From Impatiens glandulifera (lineage: Eukaryota; Streptophyta; Magnoliopsida; Ericales; Balsaminaceae), in contig NC_061866.1 in the NCBI RefSeq assembly GCF_907164915.1, positions 44,146,320 through 44,210,319 on the forward strand: a stretch of 64,000 nt of DNA, read 5' to 3'. Positions 25,413 through 36,479 of the stretch are shown piece by piece. Position numbers and translations under genes: made by a program. Each line of letters begins with the position of its first letter. The first letter of the stretch is position 1. Under the pieces are notes generated by a model, which was not told the DNA's origin, did no database searches, and saw only the letters and a program-made list of their open reading frames with translations.

Positions 25413-26840
25413 GATAAACTAAATAATAGCAATAACAAATTTAAGCAAATAAACAATAACAATTTAAACTAAAAGAAAATTACATATTTAAATATAAATA
25501 ATATTTTATTAATTAAGAGTATATTGAAAATTTTTAAACTTAATAAAAAAAATTATATGAAAATATATATAAATAATGAACCAAGGAAAACATAAAGTTA
25601 TGCATAAATATAATGTTAAAGGTTATTTGCACTAAGTATATAAATAAATGCATAAACATATGGGTACTTGGTTAAATCGTCAATAAAATCAATGCCTTGG
25701 TTACTTTGAAGAATCTATTCGAATTCGGTTAACTTCAATTTTATTGTTCTTGATTTTCTTTGGTAGTCATTTTTTTCTTTACTTTTTTTAATAATGATTT
25801 AATTCTTATTTATTTTTATTTGAGAGTTAAATATAACAAATCAATTAGTAAATAATACATAAAATCTACAAAAATTAATTTAAAATATTAATAATCTAGA
25901 TATTAAATTATATAAACAATTTAAAAAATACTAAAATTCTCAATACATTCTTAAAGAATGAAGTATTAAAGTAAAGGAAGACAAATAAACCAATAAAACA
26001 GTATTAGAAAATTCATGTTAAATATTTTATGCGGAAATTGAAATTACCTTAAGACAAAAATTGGTAAGTATCGCCGACAAAAATTAGGTCTCTATGATAC
26101 ATACTTTGATCAATTTCCTCCCACAAGTTCTTTCAAGTCTTTGAGTTAAGTCTTTCCTTCTATGAAAACTCTCATTAGAGTTCGTTTTATATGAATTTTT
26201 TAAGTTTTTTTTTAGATTCTTTTAACATTTGTTTTATAAATTTACTATCACATCACTATTATCAAGCAAAAAAATTGAACAAAATTGAAAGAAGAAAAAA
26301 AATCAAACAAGCTCTTGGTAATATTTTGAAATAACTAGTTTTTCATTAATTACTTGTCTTTAAATCCCCAACATTGCATCCAAAAAGTTTGAAGTTCCAA
26401 GTTGATTTTAGAAAGAAAAAATAATTGGAAGTGGTTATAAAATAAAATTCATATTGTAGTTAAATTTACCATATTTTCCTTCACTTGGAAGGAATTGAAT
26501 TGGGGGAAAACTTGTTTCACTTATGTTAAGTTGTTAACTAATGGATTAAATTAATATATTTTGCTGTATAGATATATTTAATTATTGTTTTTAACATTTT
26601 TATGCTTTTATATTTAACAATCATATGGCACATTTTTTAGCTAAATTGGCAGAACTAACCAGACCATTTCATACCATGCCAAAAGATTACAATTCAACGT
26701 TTATTTTGTCAATTTTTCTAATAGAACTGTGATTGTCATAATTGTTGACAAAATACTAATTTCTAAAAAAGTTGAACAAAATAATGAAATATATAAAATA
26801 AAAAACAACAAACATAACAAAACCCCAAAATGATTTTGAA
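24350..26840. other. Gene-less intergenic DNA with an (AAT)n microsatellite
   Basis: AT-rich. A pure AAT/ATA trinucleotide run spans about 25,364-25,412. Around 24,950-25,270 there is AACCGGTTCGGTT-like text reminiscent of hAT subterminal regions, but no element ends could be fixed. Confidence 0.55.
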
Positions 26841-26879
26841 AGTTGAACATAGGCTCCATGGGCTGTGGTCAGACTCGCG

Positions 26880-27000
26880 ACCATAGATCGTTTTCGTATA
26901 TAGAACATTTTTTGTCGGGATGGAGTTGTATTAACACCGCAATTGCCTCTTCCAACTCGGCTGGGCTGATCTCAGGAGCTTCGTTTCCATCACAATTATT
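26880..27000 (-). other. Orphan coding-like fragment
   Basis: The minus strand reads a 39-codon frame ending EEAIAVLIQLHPDKKC, SIYENDLWSRV, stop. Base composition is far less AT-rich than the surroundings, so it looks like real or recently real coding sequence, but I do not recognise the family and found no companion exon. It lies about 210 bp beyond the stop of the BTB gene on the same strand; it could be a captured fragment or a misjudged UTR. Confidence 0.3.
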
Positions 27001-27210
27001 CATTCACAGAGTGGTACTACTTGTCATACTACCAATCAAATATCAACAAAGGCCCACTTCAAATGTGGTACTACTTGTCATTCTCAAGAATCTCAACTGC
27101 TAGTTTTGTTCTAGTATATATATATATAAACTCGTAACAATCTTACTCGAGAAACAAATTTCCTAGTAAAAAGCAACAAAAAGATCAGTAAGTAGCAAAC
27201 CTGGTAACTG

Positions 27211-30200
27211 TCAAAGAATCTGCACGACAGCAGCAATACGCAAAGCCCCATTTTGGAGAATGTCTCCTAGTTCATCAAAGAATATGGCCGTTCTCCATCC
27301 CCACCCTTTGGGCGCTTTAGGCAAAAGAGTTCCGGTTTGCTTAAAACTCCCTAATACCAACACCTCTCTTTTTGATGGACAGATTAACTGCATATTTTCC
27401 GATAGCGGGTTTAGGTGATCAAAGCTTTTATATGAATAAGAATAATGTTTATTCTAACTCACTTGATAGCGTGCAGTAATCTTCTCCCGTGAATCCACAT
27501 ACATTTGAACCTGCAGATGGGAAATTGTAAATAAAATAAAAAACTGCTTCTTGTTCTAATAAGCAATAATAATCAAGCTAACCTTTCTATAAGAATCAGT
27601 TGCATCAGCCTTCCTTCTATGGAGAAATAATCCTGTCACATGTCAATCACATCAAATATGATCTTCTAATCTAACAAAGGCCTTCTTTGATGTGGATTAT
27701 TTGAAATTAACAATCTACTCATCGATCACATAAACCCTCTATTTTTTTATTATAAAAATCTTATTAAACAAGGTTATTTGGAAATAACCATAGATCAAAC
27801 AAGGCCTAAGAGGTGTCACAAGAAGAAATGTTTTGGGTGGGTTGGAAGATGATTTTACCAAGAGTTCGCCGTCCTTGAGGATCTTCATCACTGAATGCCT
27901 GAACACTAACCTATATATATATATGATTCAACCATCAAAATTAACCATATTATTTAACTATTTGTCATTCCTAACCAGTAACCAGCAATGATTTCAAGAT
28001 ACTGAAATACCTTCCAAAGAGAACCAGCATAGAATGCTTCTGGAGAGTGCTTGACTTGACCATCAAGGAGACGGATCACATCGTGAAACTCCACTCTATA
28101 AGTTGTCACAGCATAAATAACTAATTGTCTTATTAGTAAAGTACAAAAATTTTAAAATATGTCCAACCAAAGAATAGTAACTTACGCAAAGCGAAAGGGA
28201 GGAAACTGACATAAAGGCGTTTTCATATCCAACGATATAGAATTTTCTGGATTTTCCCACTCAAGTTCAATGGCACTTTCAAGCGATTCCAGCATCTGCA
28301 CGGCGGTGTTACTTGTACTTGTCCCAGCAACAGAAGGTCCAGAAAATCTGCTCTGCAGATCCATCTCATAGCCTCTAACCGTATGGTCTAAATGGCTAAT
28401 AGCCGTGTTGTTGTTGTTGTTGTTGTTCACACCTTGGCTGAGTCCAACCAAAGCAGTCAACCCATCTCCAGTTAGGTCACCACCTCGATCAGCTCTAGCC
28501 TCAGAATCCTCATGAGCATGAGATTGCTGGCAATTTCGGTTTCCTATACCCAATGGGACCCTAGAAAAGACAAAACGAGTGGGAGGCCAAACAGCTGCTG
28601 ATGCTAGATTTGTAGAACTAGTTCCACGTCCAATACCAGCTAATCCTTCAACAGCTCCCCTAACATGAGCTCTAACAGGCCTAAAAGGGCCATATGCTTC
28701 TCCTTGAGAAGAACTATGGTCATATATGTTGTTCCCATTGTTGCTCGCCATATTATTCTGATCATTCTCTTGCACGTAATAATTAGTGCCAGTGGCTACA
28801 TGAGAGAAATAAAATTGTTGTCTGCAAGTGCATGCCATGCTAACAAGGCAGCAGTTTTTGCAACTGTCTTGACCAATTTCTTGCACTCGTTGGCTCAAGA
28901 GCATCTATGACAGACAAAAAGAATCACAAGTCATTACAAATACAAGAAAAACACTTGAACACATAAGCTTTGCATAAACGAGGAAAATTGATTCAAACCG
29001 GGAGATAAGGTTCAATAATGTCTAGGCACACACCCAGGGTAGCTCAAGAAGTAAGAGTAGTCTTCATCTAATAGGCACCTTGATTGAAGTGGGGGAGCAT
29101 TGGGATGTTGTGCTAGTCTCTTACATAGAAAAAAAAACTTGGTCTCAAATTGGAAAAAAAAGGTCTAGTGTTTACTGTCTAGCACTATGCTGAAAAGGAT
29201 GTTTTTTTCTAACCAGTGCGCCCGAGTCAGTTTTACGTGCAGCTCGACTAATCTAGCACAACAACCCATCGCATGACCTCCCACTTCAATCTGGTATTTC
29301 ATTGAAAACAAACTTGAGACATCAGAGTAGTAAGCCCTTAGTCCAAGTCTCTTGCCAAATTGAGCTACACAAGGTGGGTTGAAAACAATGTTATTAACAT
29401 ATCAAGCTACAAAAGTGAAAAGGCATTCAGGACTCTGCAACAAAAATCTCACTAGTCATTACTGCCGGAGTTCACAAGAAAAATCAAAAGAAGGAATGAG
29501 GGAGGAAGTAGGCAAATAATCATATGTTCCAACCTTGAGCCAAAGACCATCATTCAAGGCTTTGCAAGGGAATCCCAATTCTTCGAGCTTTCTTCTCACA
29601 TTTAAAAGTGTTTCAAACGCTATGTTACAGTATAGTAAAGAACCACCTTCAAAGACATTGACAAAAGCATCGTAGTCCTCCTCCATCATCGCACCAGAGT
29701 TCTCTTTTGCATAACCTTTCACCTGACGATGACCCACTATCCTTCCACCCCATGAAAGAACAGGGGCATTATATCTCCCCCATTCACTAGGCAAAAAGCT
29801 GTTACAAGAAGAGTTCAGCAAACTGCCGTCCCTTTGATCCTCATCAAGCCAATTGTTATTATTCAACTGGTAGCAAGGCCCTTCAGACTGCCCTTGCAAG
29901 TTTGTAAAATCACTGACTACATCACTTGCTACACTACTAACTAGCACTTCAGCATAAGAACAGGGAGAACTGACTCTATTTATATATGGCAATGATTCAC
30001 CGGAAGAAATCTGCCCGACATTGCAAATGTGTGTTGGTTCTAAGCATGAATCAATTGGCCCACTTTGTTGTGACTGTTGAGCTGCACAAGAAGCACTGCC
30101 TTCAGAATCTATGATACCGTTTGTGAGCTCTTCCAACGTATCAGATCCTTTGATGTCAACTTTCAAACTTAAACACCCGAGTTCACATTCCAATTTTCTA

Positions 30201-32853
30201 TCAACACCACAATCAACCATATTCTTCCCTTTTAATCTAGAATTATTCAACTGAATATTTGATCCTACATCAGTACAAGAATTTCCTTGATCTGGATGCT
30301 CTGCATTGCAAAGAGCACTCTTTGCCAAGAAGGTGTGTAGTGCCAATTCAAACCTTTGAATAAAAGAATGGAAAAAAATTCTCATATGGTTTTACCAAAT
30401 TTATGAATAAAATGTGATAAATTTCATATGCAATAGTAAAAAGTATCTCCTTACCGCTTCTCTTCACTGGTCACCCACAATTCATTTGATATAAGCAACG
30501 CATGAAGAGTCTGGGAAGACAATTTTGGGAGCACCTAAGAGGAATAGAGAAAGCATATTGGAAAACTGAAACAAACAGCAACTAAGAAATGTTTGATGTA
30601 GTTTTTTTTATAAAAATAACTACATGAAGAGTCTGGGAAGACAATTTTGGGAGCACCTAATAAGAATAGAGAAAGCATATTGGAGAACTGAAACAAACAG
30701 AAACTCAGAGCATCTTTGATGTAGTGTTTTTTATAAAAATAATCCTTTTTTTGGGAAAAAAAGACCTTTTTGATGAAAAAGTGGGAAATTTGAGGTTATT
30801 TTAAGTTAACTGACTAAAATATCATTTGTATTTAATATTAAAACATTATAAAAAATAAAGTAAGAATAAATGAATGATAATTGACGAATTGGTTAATGAT
30901 GGGATAAGAATAACCCTTCATCAAACAAGGCCTAAGATATACAAAGCAGGGTTCTTTTAAATAAACACAATAAGTCCATAATCACCATTAAATGGATGAA
31001 AATTATTTTGTCCAATAGGCAAAATTCATAACATTGACAAAAAAAATTCAAAAATAAAACAATACTTACCTCTTTCAGCTCCATAGCTCCACTCTGACAA
31101 AGATAACCCCAGCAAGCACTTCTAACACGTTCACCATGGCTTCCGTAATCTTGATTCTCGGCAAACGTCTATTTTTTGACAGATAAGATTAACCATAAAA
31201 ACTAAAGCGTGTGGACTATAAAAAAATCAAACCTGATAAATTAAGAAATTTGAGGTCCAAAGTTCTGATATAATGAAATCTGTGCACATTGAACACAATT
31301 CCTGCATCAAGAACCATATTAAGAAAATTATGATACCATTGAAAAGAAAAAAGTCCAAGGTTATAATCAGGAGAATTATGATAAACGTTTGAAGCCGTAG
31401 AATGGGACCTGCACACAATGTTATACCTGAAGGTCAAGAAAAGATGCAGCAGCAAGAACACGGTAAGCATTATCATCGTTGAGCTTTGGGTGGTGCCCAT
31501 AGAGATAAGCTAAAGCAATTTCTATAGCCTCCCCATTGACATTCTTATCATCTATTTGTAAGGTCACAATTGAAGCTTGAGCTTCTTGCCAAGGACCATG
31601 AAGCATATTCCTGCCATCAATGCCATGCGGCAACAAGGTAGGAAGTTTCAAAGTGCATCGACAACATGTAATATAATTTGCTAGTGGTAGAGTGCAAGAC
31701 TCATGGCCACAGGCTCATGGGTTCGACTTCATGACCATTTGAAATTAAAATAAAATAAAAATTTGCTGACTTGTAAATTAGTAGGTGGTGATCAATAGTT
31801 GGTTTCTTCTGATTCTGAAGAAACTTAAATTATATAAACTGATATAAATATTGAACTTAATCATTCAGAAAGTTTAGTATCTCCTGTGTAAGACATAGGG
31901 AATTCTACAGTTAGGTTTAGTACATCAATAAAAAGAAAACATATCTGATTCCTTTTGGCATTGAATTAATATTAGTTATTGCTGTTTTTACAATGGAAAG
32001 GGGTATTGTCCTCTCTATGGATTGGCCTGTTAACTATAGGCAATATCACTATTGTTGCTGATTGATTTATTCTTGTTTTCTAAATAAAAAAACATAAAAC
32101 CAAGCAAATATAAGAAATTGTGTCTGATATACCCTATAAACATACACAAGTTTGATCATAAATTGGTTGAGATCTCACATACTCATCATCTTTAGCATAT
32201 GTTTCCTCTCAATTCTTCTTGCAGAGAGCGTAGAAAAAAGTCTTTGAAACTCCCCAGAATCAGGTTATACATTCGTATATAGTAGGGTAGAGAATGACAT
32301 ATTTGTCTCTCAATTAACTGTGTTCTCTCCTTCTTCTAACCCTGGTTCTCAATCAGATATATATATAAGCTTTAAGGATTGTGATTAGTATTTATATTTT
32401 TCACTTCCTTGATTACCAAGAAGAGTTACAGTTTGCAACTACAATTAAGTCTGAACCAGTAATAAGAAAATAAAATGATCAGCAACCTAATAAAATACTT
32501 AAAAATTTCCGTGCAAGTAACAAACTTAAATGAGCAATCTAATAGAAGAATAAGAGAGCAACGAAATTGAGTAAGAAATTGGAAAACCTGAAGTATGAAC
32601 TGCGGGAGAGGATGAAGCGGTGGAGGCGGTAAGTGGAGTCCATAGCGTGGACGAGGATGTCATAGAAGGCGCCATTGTTGAAGCCTTCCTGTTGGATGTG
32701 ATCGCAGAGGGAGGCGAGGTTACAATCCAGCGGTGCGCGGAAGTCGCCGGTGGTCCGATCGTTGTCGGGATTATGAGAAGGCCGACTTGCCATCTCTATT
32801 GTGCTTCCCACGAATGCTAGTCGCTGAGTAGTGTACTGTGGTGGTGGTTCCAT
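27211..32853 (-). CDS. BTB/POZ-BACK domain protein, 882 residues
   Basis: Twelve exons: 32,853-32,588, 31,610-31,427, 31,301-31,233, 31,168-31,070, 30,534-30,455, 30,353-29,534, 28,904-28,186, 28,095-28,011, 27,910-27,859, 27,632-27,583, 27,510-27,463 and 27,387-27,211. All are GT-AG and in phase. The BTB domain covers about residues 60-150 (FYDILVHAMDSTYRLHRFIL ... MLHGPWQEAQASIVTLQI ... RVLAAASFLDLQ), followed by a BACK-like helical part to about 240. The middle (about 240-640) is Ser/Asn-rich and probably disordered, with an Asn run at 666-672. The C-terminal part is highly conserved-looking: VEFHDVIRLLDGQVKHSP, YAGSLWKVSVQAFSDEDPQG, APKGWGWRTAIFFDELGDIL. BTB proteins usually act as CUL3 ubiquitin-ligase adaptors; that role here is inferred. 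I do not assign a gene symbol. Confidence 0.93.
27674..27812. mobile_element. Short MITE in BTB gene intron 9
   Basis: The ends read AGGCCTTCTTTGATGTGGAT and, reverse-complemented from the right, AGGCCTTGTTTGATCTATGG, so the element is a small inverted-repeat unit of about 135 bp. The terminal motif is shared with other sites in the window. Target duplication is not resolved. Confidence 0.55.
29036..29140 (+). mobile_element. tRNA-derived SINE in BTB gene intron 6
   Basis: GGGTAGCTCAAGAAGTAAG is the A-box region, and the 3' part reads GATGTTGTGCTAGTCTC followed by an A run (about 29,130-29,140). This matches the SINE in the ESD4 intron at both ends. The B box is diverged. Confidence 0.6.
29196..29376 (-). 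mobile_element. tRNA-derived SINE in BTB gene intron 6, minus strand
   Basis: Read on the minus strand it begins TGTAGCTCAATTTGGCAAGA (A-box-like), passes GAAGTGGGAGGTCATGCGAT and ends TTGTTGTGCTAGATTAGTCG ... ACTGGTTAGAAAAAAA. It is the same family as, and about 60 bp from, the plus-strand copy. Confidence 0.65.
30495..30745. repeat. Tandem duplication including the 5' part of BTB gene exon 5
   Basis: About 120 bp is present twice, at about 30,509-30,618 and 30,625-30,742. The copy nearest exon 5 contains the true splice acceptor and the first ~38 nt of exon 5. The upstream copy repeats that acceptor (TTATTAG then GTGCTCCCAAAATTGTC) with a few substitutions, inside intron 4. Confidence 0.85.
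30745..30937. mobile_element. MITE-like repeat in BTB gene intron 4
   Basis: The right end is TCAAACAAGGCCTAAGA (30,921-30,937), preceded by GATGGGATAAGAATAACCCT. The left part has GGAAATTTGAGGTTATTTTA. It is the fullest copy of this repeat family in the window, but its left terminus is unclear. Confidence 0.5.
31683..31759 (+). mobile_element. Short tRNA-like SINE with exact target duplication in BTB gene intron 1
   Basis: The body reads TAGTGGTAGAGTGC (A-box-like) and CATGGGTTCGACTTC (B-box-like), then an A-rich tail (AAATTAAAATAAAATAAAA). It is flanked by AATTTGCT on both sides (31,675-31,682 and 31,760-31,767). It is so short that it is little more than a tRNA-like head plus tail. Confidence 0.8.
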
Positions 32854-33576
32854 ATTCTCTCTATCAATTTCAATTTCAAATTATAGAAAGAAATCCCAAA
32901 GAAATTCGCTTTGTGGATGAAGAAGAAGAGTATTGCAGATCGACTCCATTACTTCCCAAAAGTTTTGGCAGGAAAGAAATCTTATTTTTATTATTTTATT
33001 TTTTTTATTATTATTATAATTATTGTTTGTTGATTAACAATTTCTGTAAATTTTTTATATTATTATGATCTTACATTTAAAATGGCCCAATTGTTATATT
33101 TTGTTTTTTTAGAATTTTGGGGTGTCTCATTCAACTAAATGGAGTTTTAGACATTTGTCAATAAAAAAATCATAAAATATATACATTGTGTTTTAAATTA
33201 ATTTTTTTTAGATATACATATCCAAAACGGTTAAAATGCCTTAAAAAATATAAAATATATCGAAATAATAAGAGAAAAATGAGCGGGAATTATTATTTTG
33301 TTTTTACATGATCCACTTATTAAAAAAAAAGAAAATATTATATTAAAATAGAAGACGACACTAATTCATTTTTTTAAGAAAAATTTAAATAACTAAAATG
33401 GTAATACTGTTACTATTAAGTTTTTCTAGTTATTTTAATTTTTTTTTTTATCTTGTTGAACAAATATCTACTATTGATAAGTTATTTTTACTTAATATAT
33501 TGTTTTTATTTATAAAGGATTAAACTTGTATTTAACAAAATGAGAAGAAAAAAATATGACATATAGTATTGGTTTG
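32854..33576. other. Upstream region of the BTB gene
   Basis: It contains the probable 5' UTR and promoter of the minus-strand BTB gene, then AT-rich DNA. An open frame at 32,838-33,068 shows no family features. No clear TATA box was picked. Confidence 0.4.
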
Positions 33577-33579
33577 TTA

Positions 33580-34969
33580 GACCATCTCCAACCCACAAAC
33601 CCATTCCTAAACCCAAAATGCAGTAAATGTCACTTCAAACAGTAATTCATCTCCAACCCAAAAACCCATTTTCAAACTCAAAAGAATATTCTTAGAATAT
33701 TCTTTTCTTACACTAACTTTTTAACCTTATTAATATTATCTATATATTTATTAACTTTACATATTTAACCCTAATCTTTTTTTTATTTTTAATAAAATTA
33801 AAATAAAATTAATTATATATCAATAATTCATACTTAACATATAATTTAATAATATATTTAAATAAATAAACATATTATATTAAAATTTAAGTTATAGAAT
33901 ATAACATAAAAATATATAATAAAATAAAAAATAAAATAAAAAATAAATTAAATAAAATTTAAGTATAATAAAATTTAATATTTAATTATAGAGCAAATGA
34001 AATGTTTCAAATAATTCATATAAACAAGTTTAATATTTAAATTAAAGAGTATATATATTTCAAGGGCTTATTTGAAAATTTATAAAAAAAATTTGGGAAA
34101 TGAACAGTAACTACGCATATATAGGTTTTTTTGTTTAGAGAGAGAGTAAATTCTCATTTTGGGTATGCGTATGGTGGCCGGTTGGAGCAAAAATGGGAAT
34201 GCGTTTGCGTTTTGGTGTCCGGTTGGAGATGGTCTTAGGGCATCTCCAACCCTACTGCAAATTGGGTTTGCAGTAGCCCATTCTCCTCCAACCGGCCTCC
34301 AAATCCTCCGCCAAAATGGAGTTCCGGCATATTTAGAGGAAGAAGACGCCATATATGGCGGAAGACTGTTCATACTGCAGTTTTCCAAAATATGTGAAAA
34401 GGCCCTTGTATTTTCTTATTTTAATTAAAATTTTCTTTAAGTTTTCTTTTATATTAAACATTTATTTAATTATATATATTTATAATCTTTTTGTATTTAT
34501 TTATAATTTATTTAAGTATTTAATAATTTTATTTATTTATATTATAAATTTATAATTATAAATAATATTGATAAAAAAATTAACAATTTTCAAAAAATAT
34601 AAAATAATAATTCGTTATATGTTATAAAATTTAAAAAACACACTTAAATTACTAAAACAATACTAGTATAAAAATATTATTATAATTTTTGTTTGTTTAA
34701 AATATTATTAAATTATATTTATGTGTATGAATTATTAATTTATAAAAAAAAAATTCATAAACAAATTAGAAAAGATTGGGGTTAAATTTATAAAGTTGAT
34801 AAATATATAGATAATATTAGTAAAGTTAAAAAGTTGGTGTAAAAAAGAATATTCTGAGAATATTCTTTTGAGTTTGGAAATGGGTTTTTGGGTTGGAGAT
34901 GAATTACTGTTTGATGTGACGTTTACTGCATTTTGGAGATGAAAATGGGGGTGAGGGTTGGAGATGGTC
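33580..34969. mobile_element. PIF/Harbinger (Tourist-like) element, possibly nested or composite
   Basis: It begins GACCATCTCCAACCC and ends GGGTTGGAGATGGTC, with TTA on both sides (33,577-33,579 and 34,970-34,972). The terminal inverted repeats are long: the first ~130 bp matches the reverse complement of the last ~130 bp, including GCAGTAAA, CAGTAATTCATCTCCAACCC and GAATATTC blocks. Near the middle (34,221-34,253) a second pair of such ends meets back to back as GGTTGGAGATGGTC-TTA-GGGCATCTCCAACC, so a related element is probably nested inside, or two copies are fused. There is no transposase. Confidence 0.8.
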
Positions 34970-35641
34970 TTAGTGTATGGTAAATTGATGGGTTGTCTGC
35001 CTTTGTGGAATCTTATCATAAGTAGATTTTTGTGTTTTTAAGAAATATGATTAAGAGAGAAAATGAAATTAAAAAAAAAAAAATTAAAAATATCTTCATA
35101 GATATCTTGATTGGTAGAAACGATAAAGAAAATATAAAATTGGTCTTCTATTGTTTTCTATATGTGTTAATAGTTCAGTTTCCTATGTCCAATTTAAAGA
35201 ATTTGTTTATTTATTTTGTTACTTTATATATAAATAAAATTGGATCAAATATTTTGTTAGTGATTATCTATAAGATATGTTATACTTTTTGTTTTGAAAA
35301 TTTATATAAATATATTTCTTAAATAAATACATAAAATTTAATATGATTGACATTAACTTTTTAGTTATTGTAAGGTTAGTTTAAAATTATAAAGATATTG
35401 TGAGTGTATTTTTTTAATAGTAATTGATTAATATAATAAAATTATCTCAAAACAATGTAGTTTTGTCTCTTTTTTTATCGCTTACTTTCGATTTTTTCGT
35501 TTTTTCCACTTATATAAATATTGAGTTTATTTTCACATAATTATATTTAATCATTTAATTTTGTTTGAACTCATATTACTTTTATTTGAAATTCAATTAA
35601 TTGATTATCAAACAAGGCCTAAGAAGATTTAATTCTATAAT

Positions 35642-35773
35642 TGGGCTTTAAATATTTAGAGTATGGACTTTAAAAGGATTAAGTCAAGCCCAATACCATT
35701 CCATCTAAACATGTGGGCTTTACCCAGTAGCAAAAAGAAACTAGGGTTTGTCCTTGTATTTAAACTAGGGTTT
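35642..35773 (+). promoter_or_regulatory. Site II plus telo-box promoter
   Basis: TGGGCT elements (Site II) occur at 35,642-35,647, 35,714-35,719 and, inverted, 35,687-35,692. TAGGGTTT telo-boxes occur at 35,742-35,749 and 35,766-35,773, with TATTTAAA between them. In plants this pair of motifs is typical of ribosomal protein and snoRNA gene promoters. The motifs are conserved in the second copy at 61.9-62.06 kb. Confidence 0.7.
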
Positions 35774-35923
35774 TGATCATATTCCATTACCTGTACTTTT
35801 CATTCTCTGTCTTTCACATCTGATGATGGGGATTGTCAAGAACATAGATTTGATTCAAATCTTGGCGTTAACGCTGAAATCAAATCCACCCTTCACGATT
35901 ATATTGTAATTTTATTTGTCAAT

Positions 35924-36047
35924 TGCCTATGAGAGATCAAAGTGTCTTTGATAATGACACTTATGTTCCGTTGCGGGCATATACTAACTTGTCTCTTCGC
36001 GAAGATATCCTTTTTTCGATATCGATATCTTTTTGCGAATTATAGAG
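35924..36047 (+). ncRNA. Candidate H/ACA-like snoRNA, unit A copy 1
   Basis: Two hairpins with a hinge. Hairpin 1 has outer TGCC/GGCA and an inner perfect stem AAGTGTC/GACACTT. The hinge contains ATACTA, which fits the H box consensus ANANNA. Hairpin 2 pairs TTCGC/GCGAA and AAGATATC/GATATCTT. The expected ACA near the 3' end is ATA here (36,042-36,044), a weak point. It is found again at 62,164-62,287 and, diverged, at 62,503-62,634. The target rRNA or snRNA site is not determined. Confidence 0.45.
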
Positions 36048-36095
36048 TCAAATATGTATCTTCTTCTGTATCATAGTAAAGTGTTGATCTTATTT

Positions 36096-36238
36096 GGCCG
36101 ATCCAAATGGGTTCTTTAATATTCAATGTGTTTACCCTATTTCACCCGGCCTATAGAGAATTTAAGAGGCAGCTTCATGTATTAATGATTCAAATGGGTT
36201 CTTTATAATCTGTATGATCTTGATGCTGCCCTACAATC
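36096..36238 (+). ncRNA. Candidate H/ACA snoRNA, unit B copy 1
   Basis: About 143 nt with hairpin-hinge-hairpin-tail order. Hairpin 1 is closed by GGCCG/CGGCC with an upper AATGGGT/ACCC-TATT stem. The hinge carries AGAGAA (36,155-36,160), an exact ANANNA H box. Hairpin 2 is closed by GGCAGC/GCTGCC. The ACA box is at 36,233-36,235, three bases before the inferred 3' end. Both apical parts contain CAAATGGGTTCTTTA. This class guides pseudouridylation of rRNA or snRNA with dyskerin (CBF5). The upper stem of hairpin 2 is weak by eye; no folding program was run. Confidence 0.6.
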
Positions 36239-36479
36239 TTCTTTTCTGTAAATTATATTTGTATTTATGATTCATTTTCAATTGCCTCAAAGTACCCCGT
36301 TTTCCCCTTTTGAAAAACCGGTCATGGATAATGTTAACACTCATAGTGAAGTGGGATCGAGACACACTGGCATATTCCTGTCAATAAAAATAAAAGGAAA
36401 ACAGAGACAGTTAAGAAATTGTGATTATCGCTCCATTTAATGGTGTCAATAACTTTAAAAGTCATTCCTTGCCTGCAGT

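Larger units (their letters stand above)
35007..36290 (+). repeat. Segmental duplication, copy 1 (snoRNA-like locus)
   Basis: This segment is repeated in direct orientation at about 61,314-62,500. Shared text includes GAATCTTATCATAAGTAGAT, ACTAGGGTTTGTCCTTGTAT, TGATGATGGGGATTGTCAAG, ATGTTCCGTTGCGGGCATAT and GTATGATC-TGATGCTGCCCTACA. The two copies differ by substitutions and small indels but keep the promoter motifs and hairpins. Confidence 0.9.

Noticed and set aside
35821..35876. C/D-box snoRNA candidate (TGATGA ... CTGA) before unit A
   Set aside because: The base before the C box is not a purine, no terminal stem pairs, and the D box is lost in the second copy at 62.1 kb.
35825..35910. 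Short peptide frame starting ATGATGGGGATTGTC
   Set aside because: The second copy stops after about a dozen codons, so the frame is not conserved.
36160..36238. MicroRNA precursor (GGCAGC arms, partial complement to miR167 5' end)
   Set aside because: The duplex is too poorly paired above the basal stem, and the H and ACA boxes explain the structure better.
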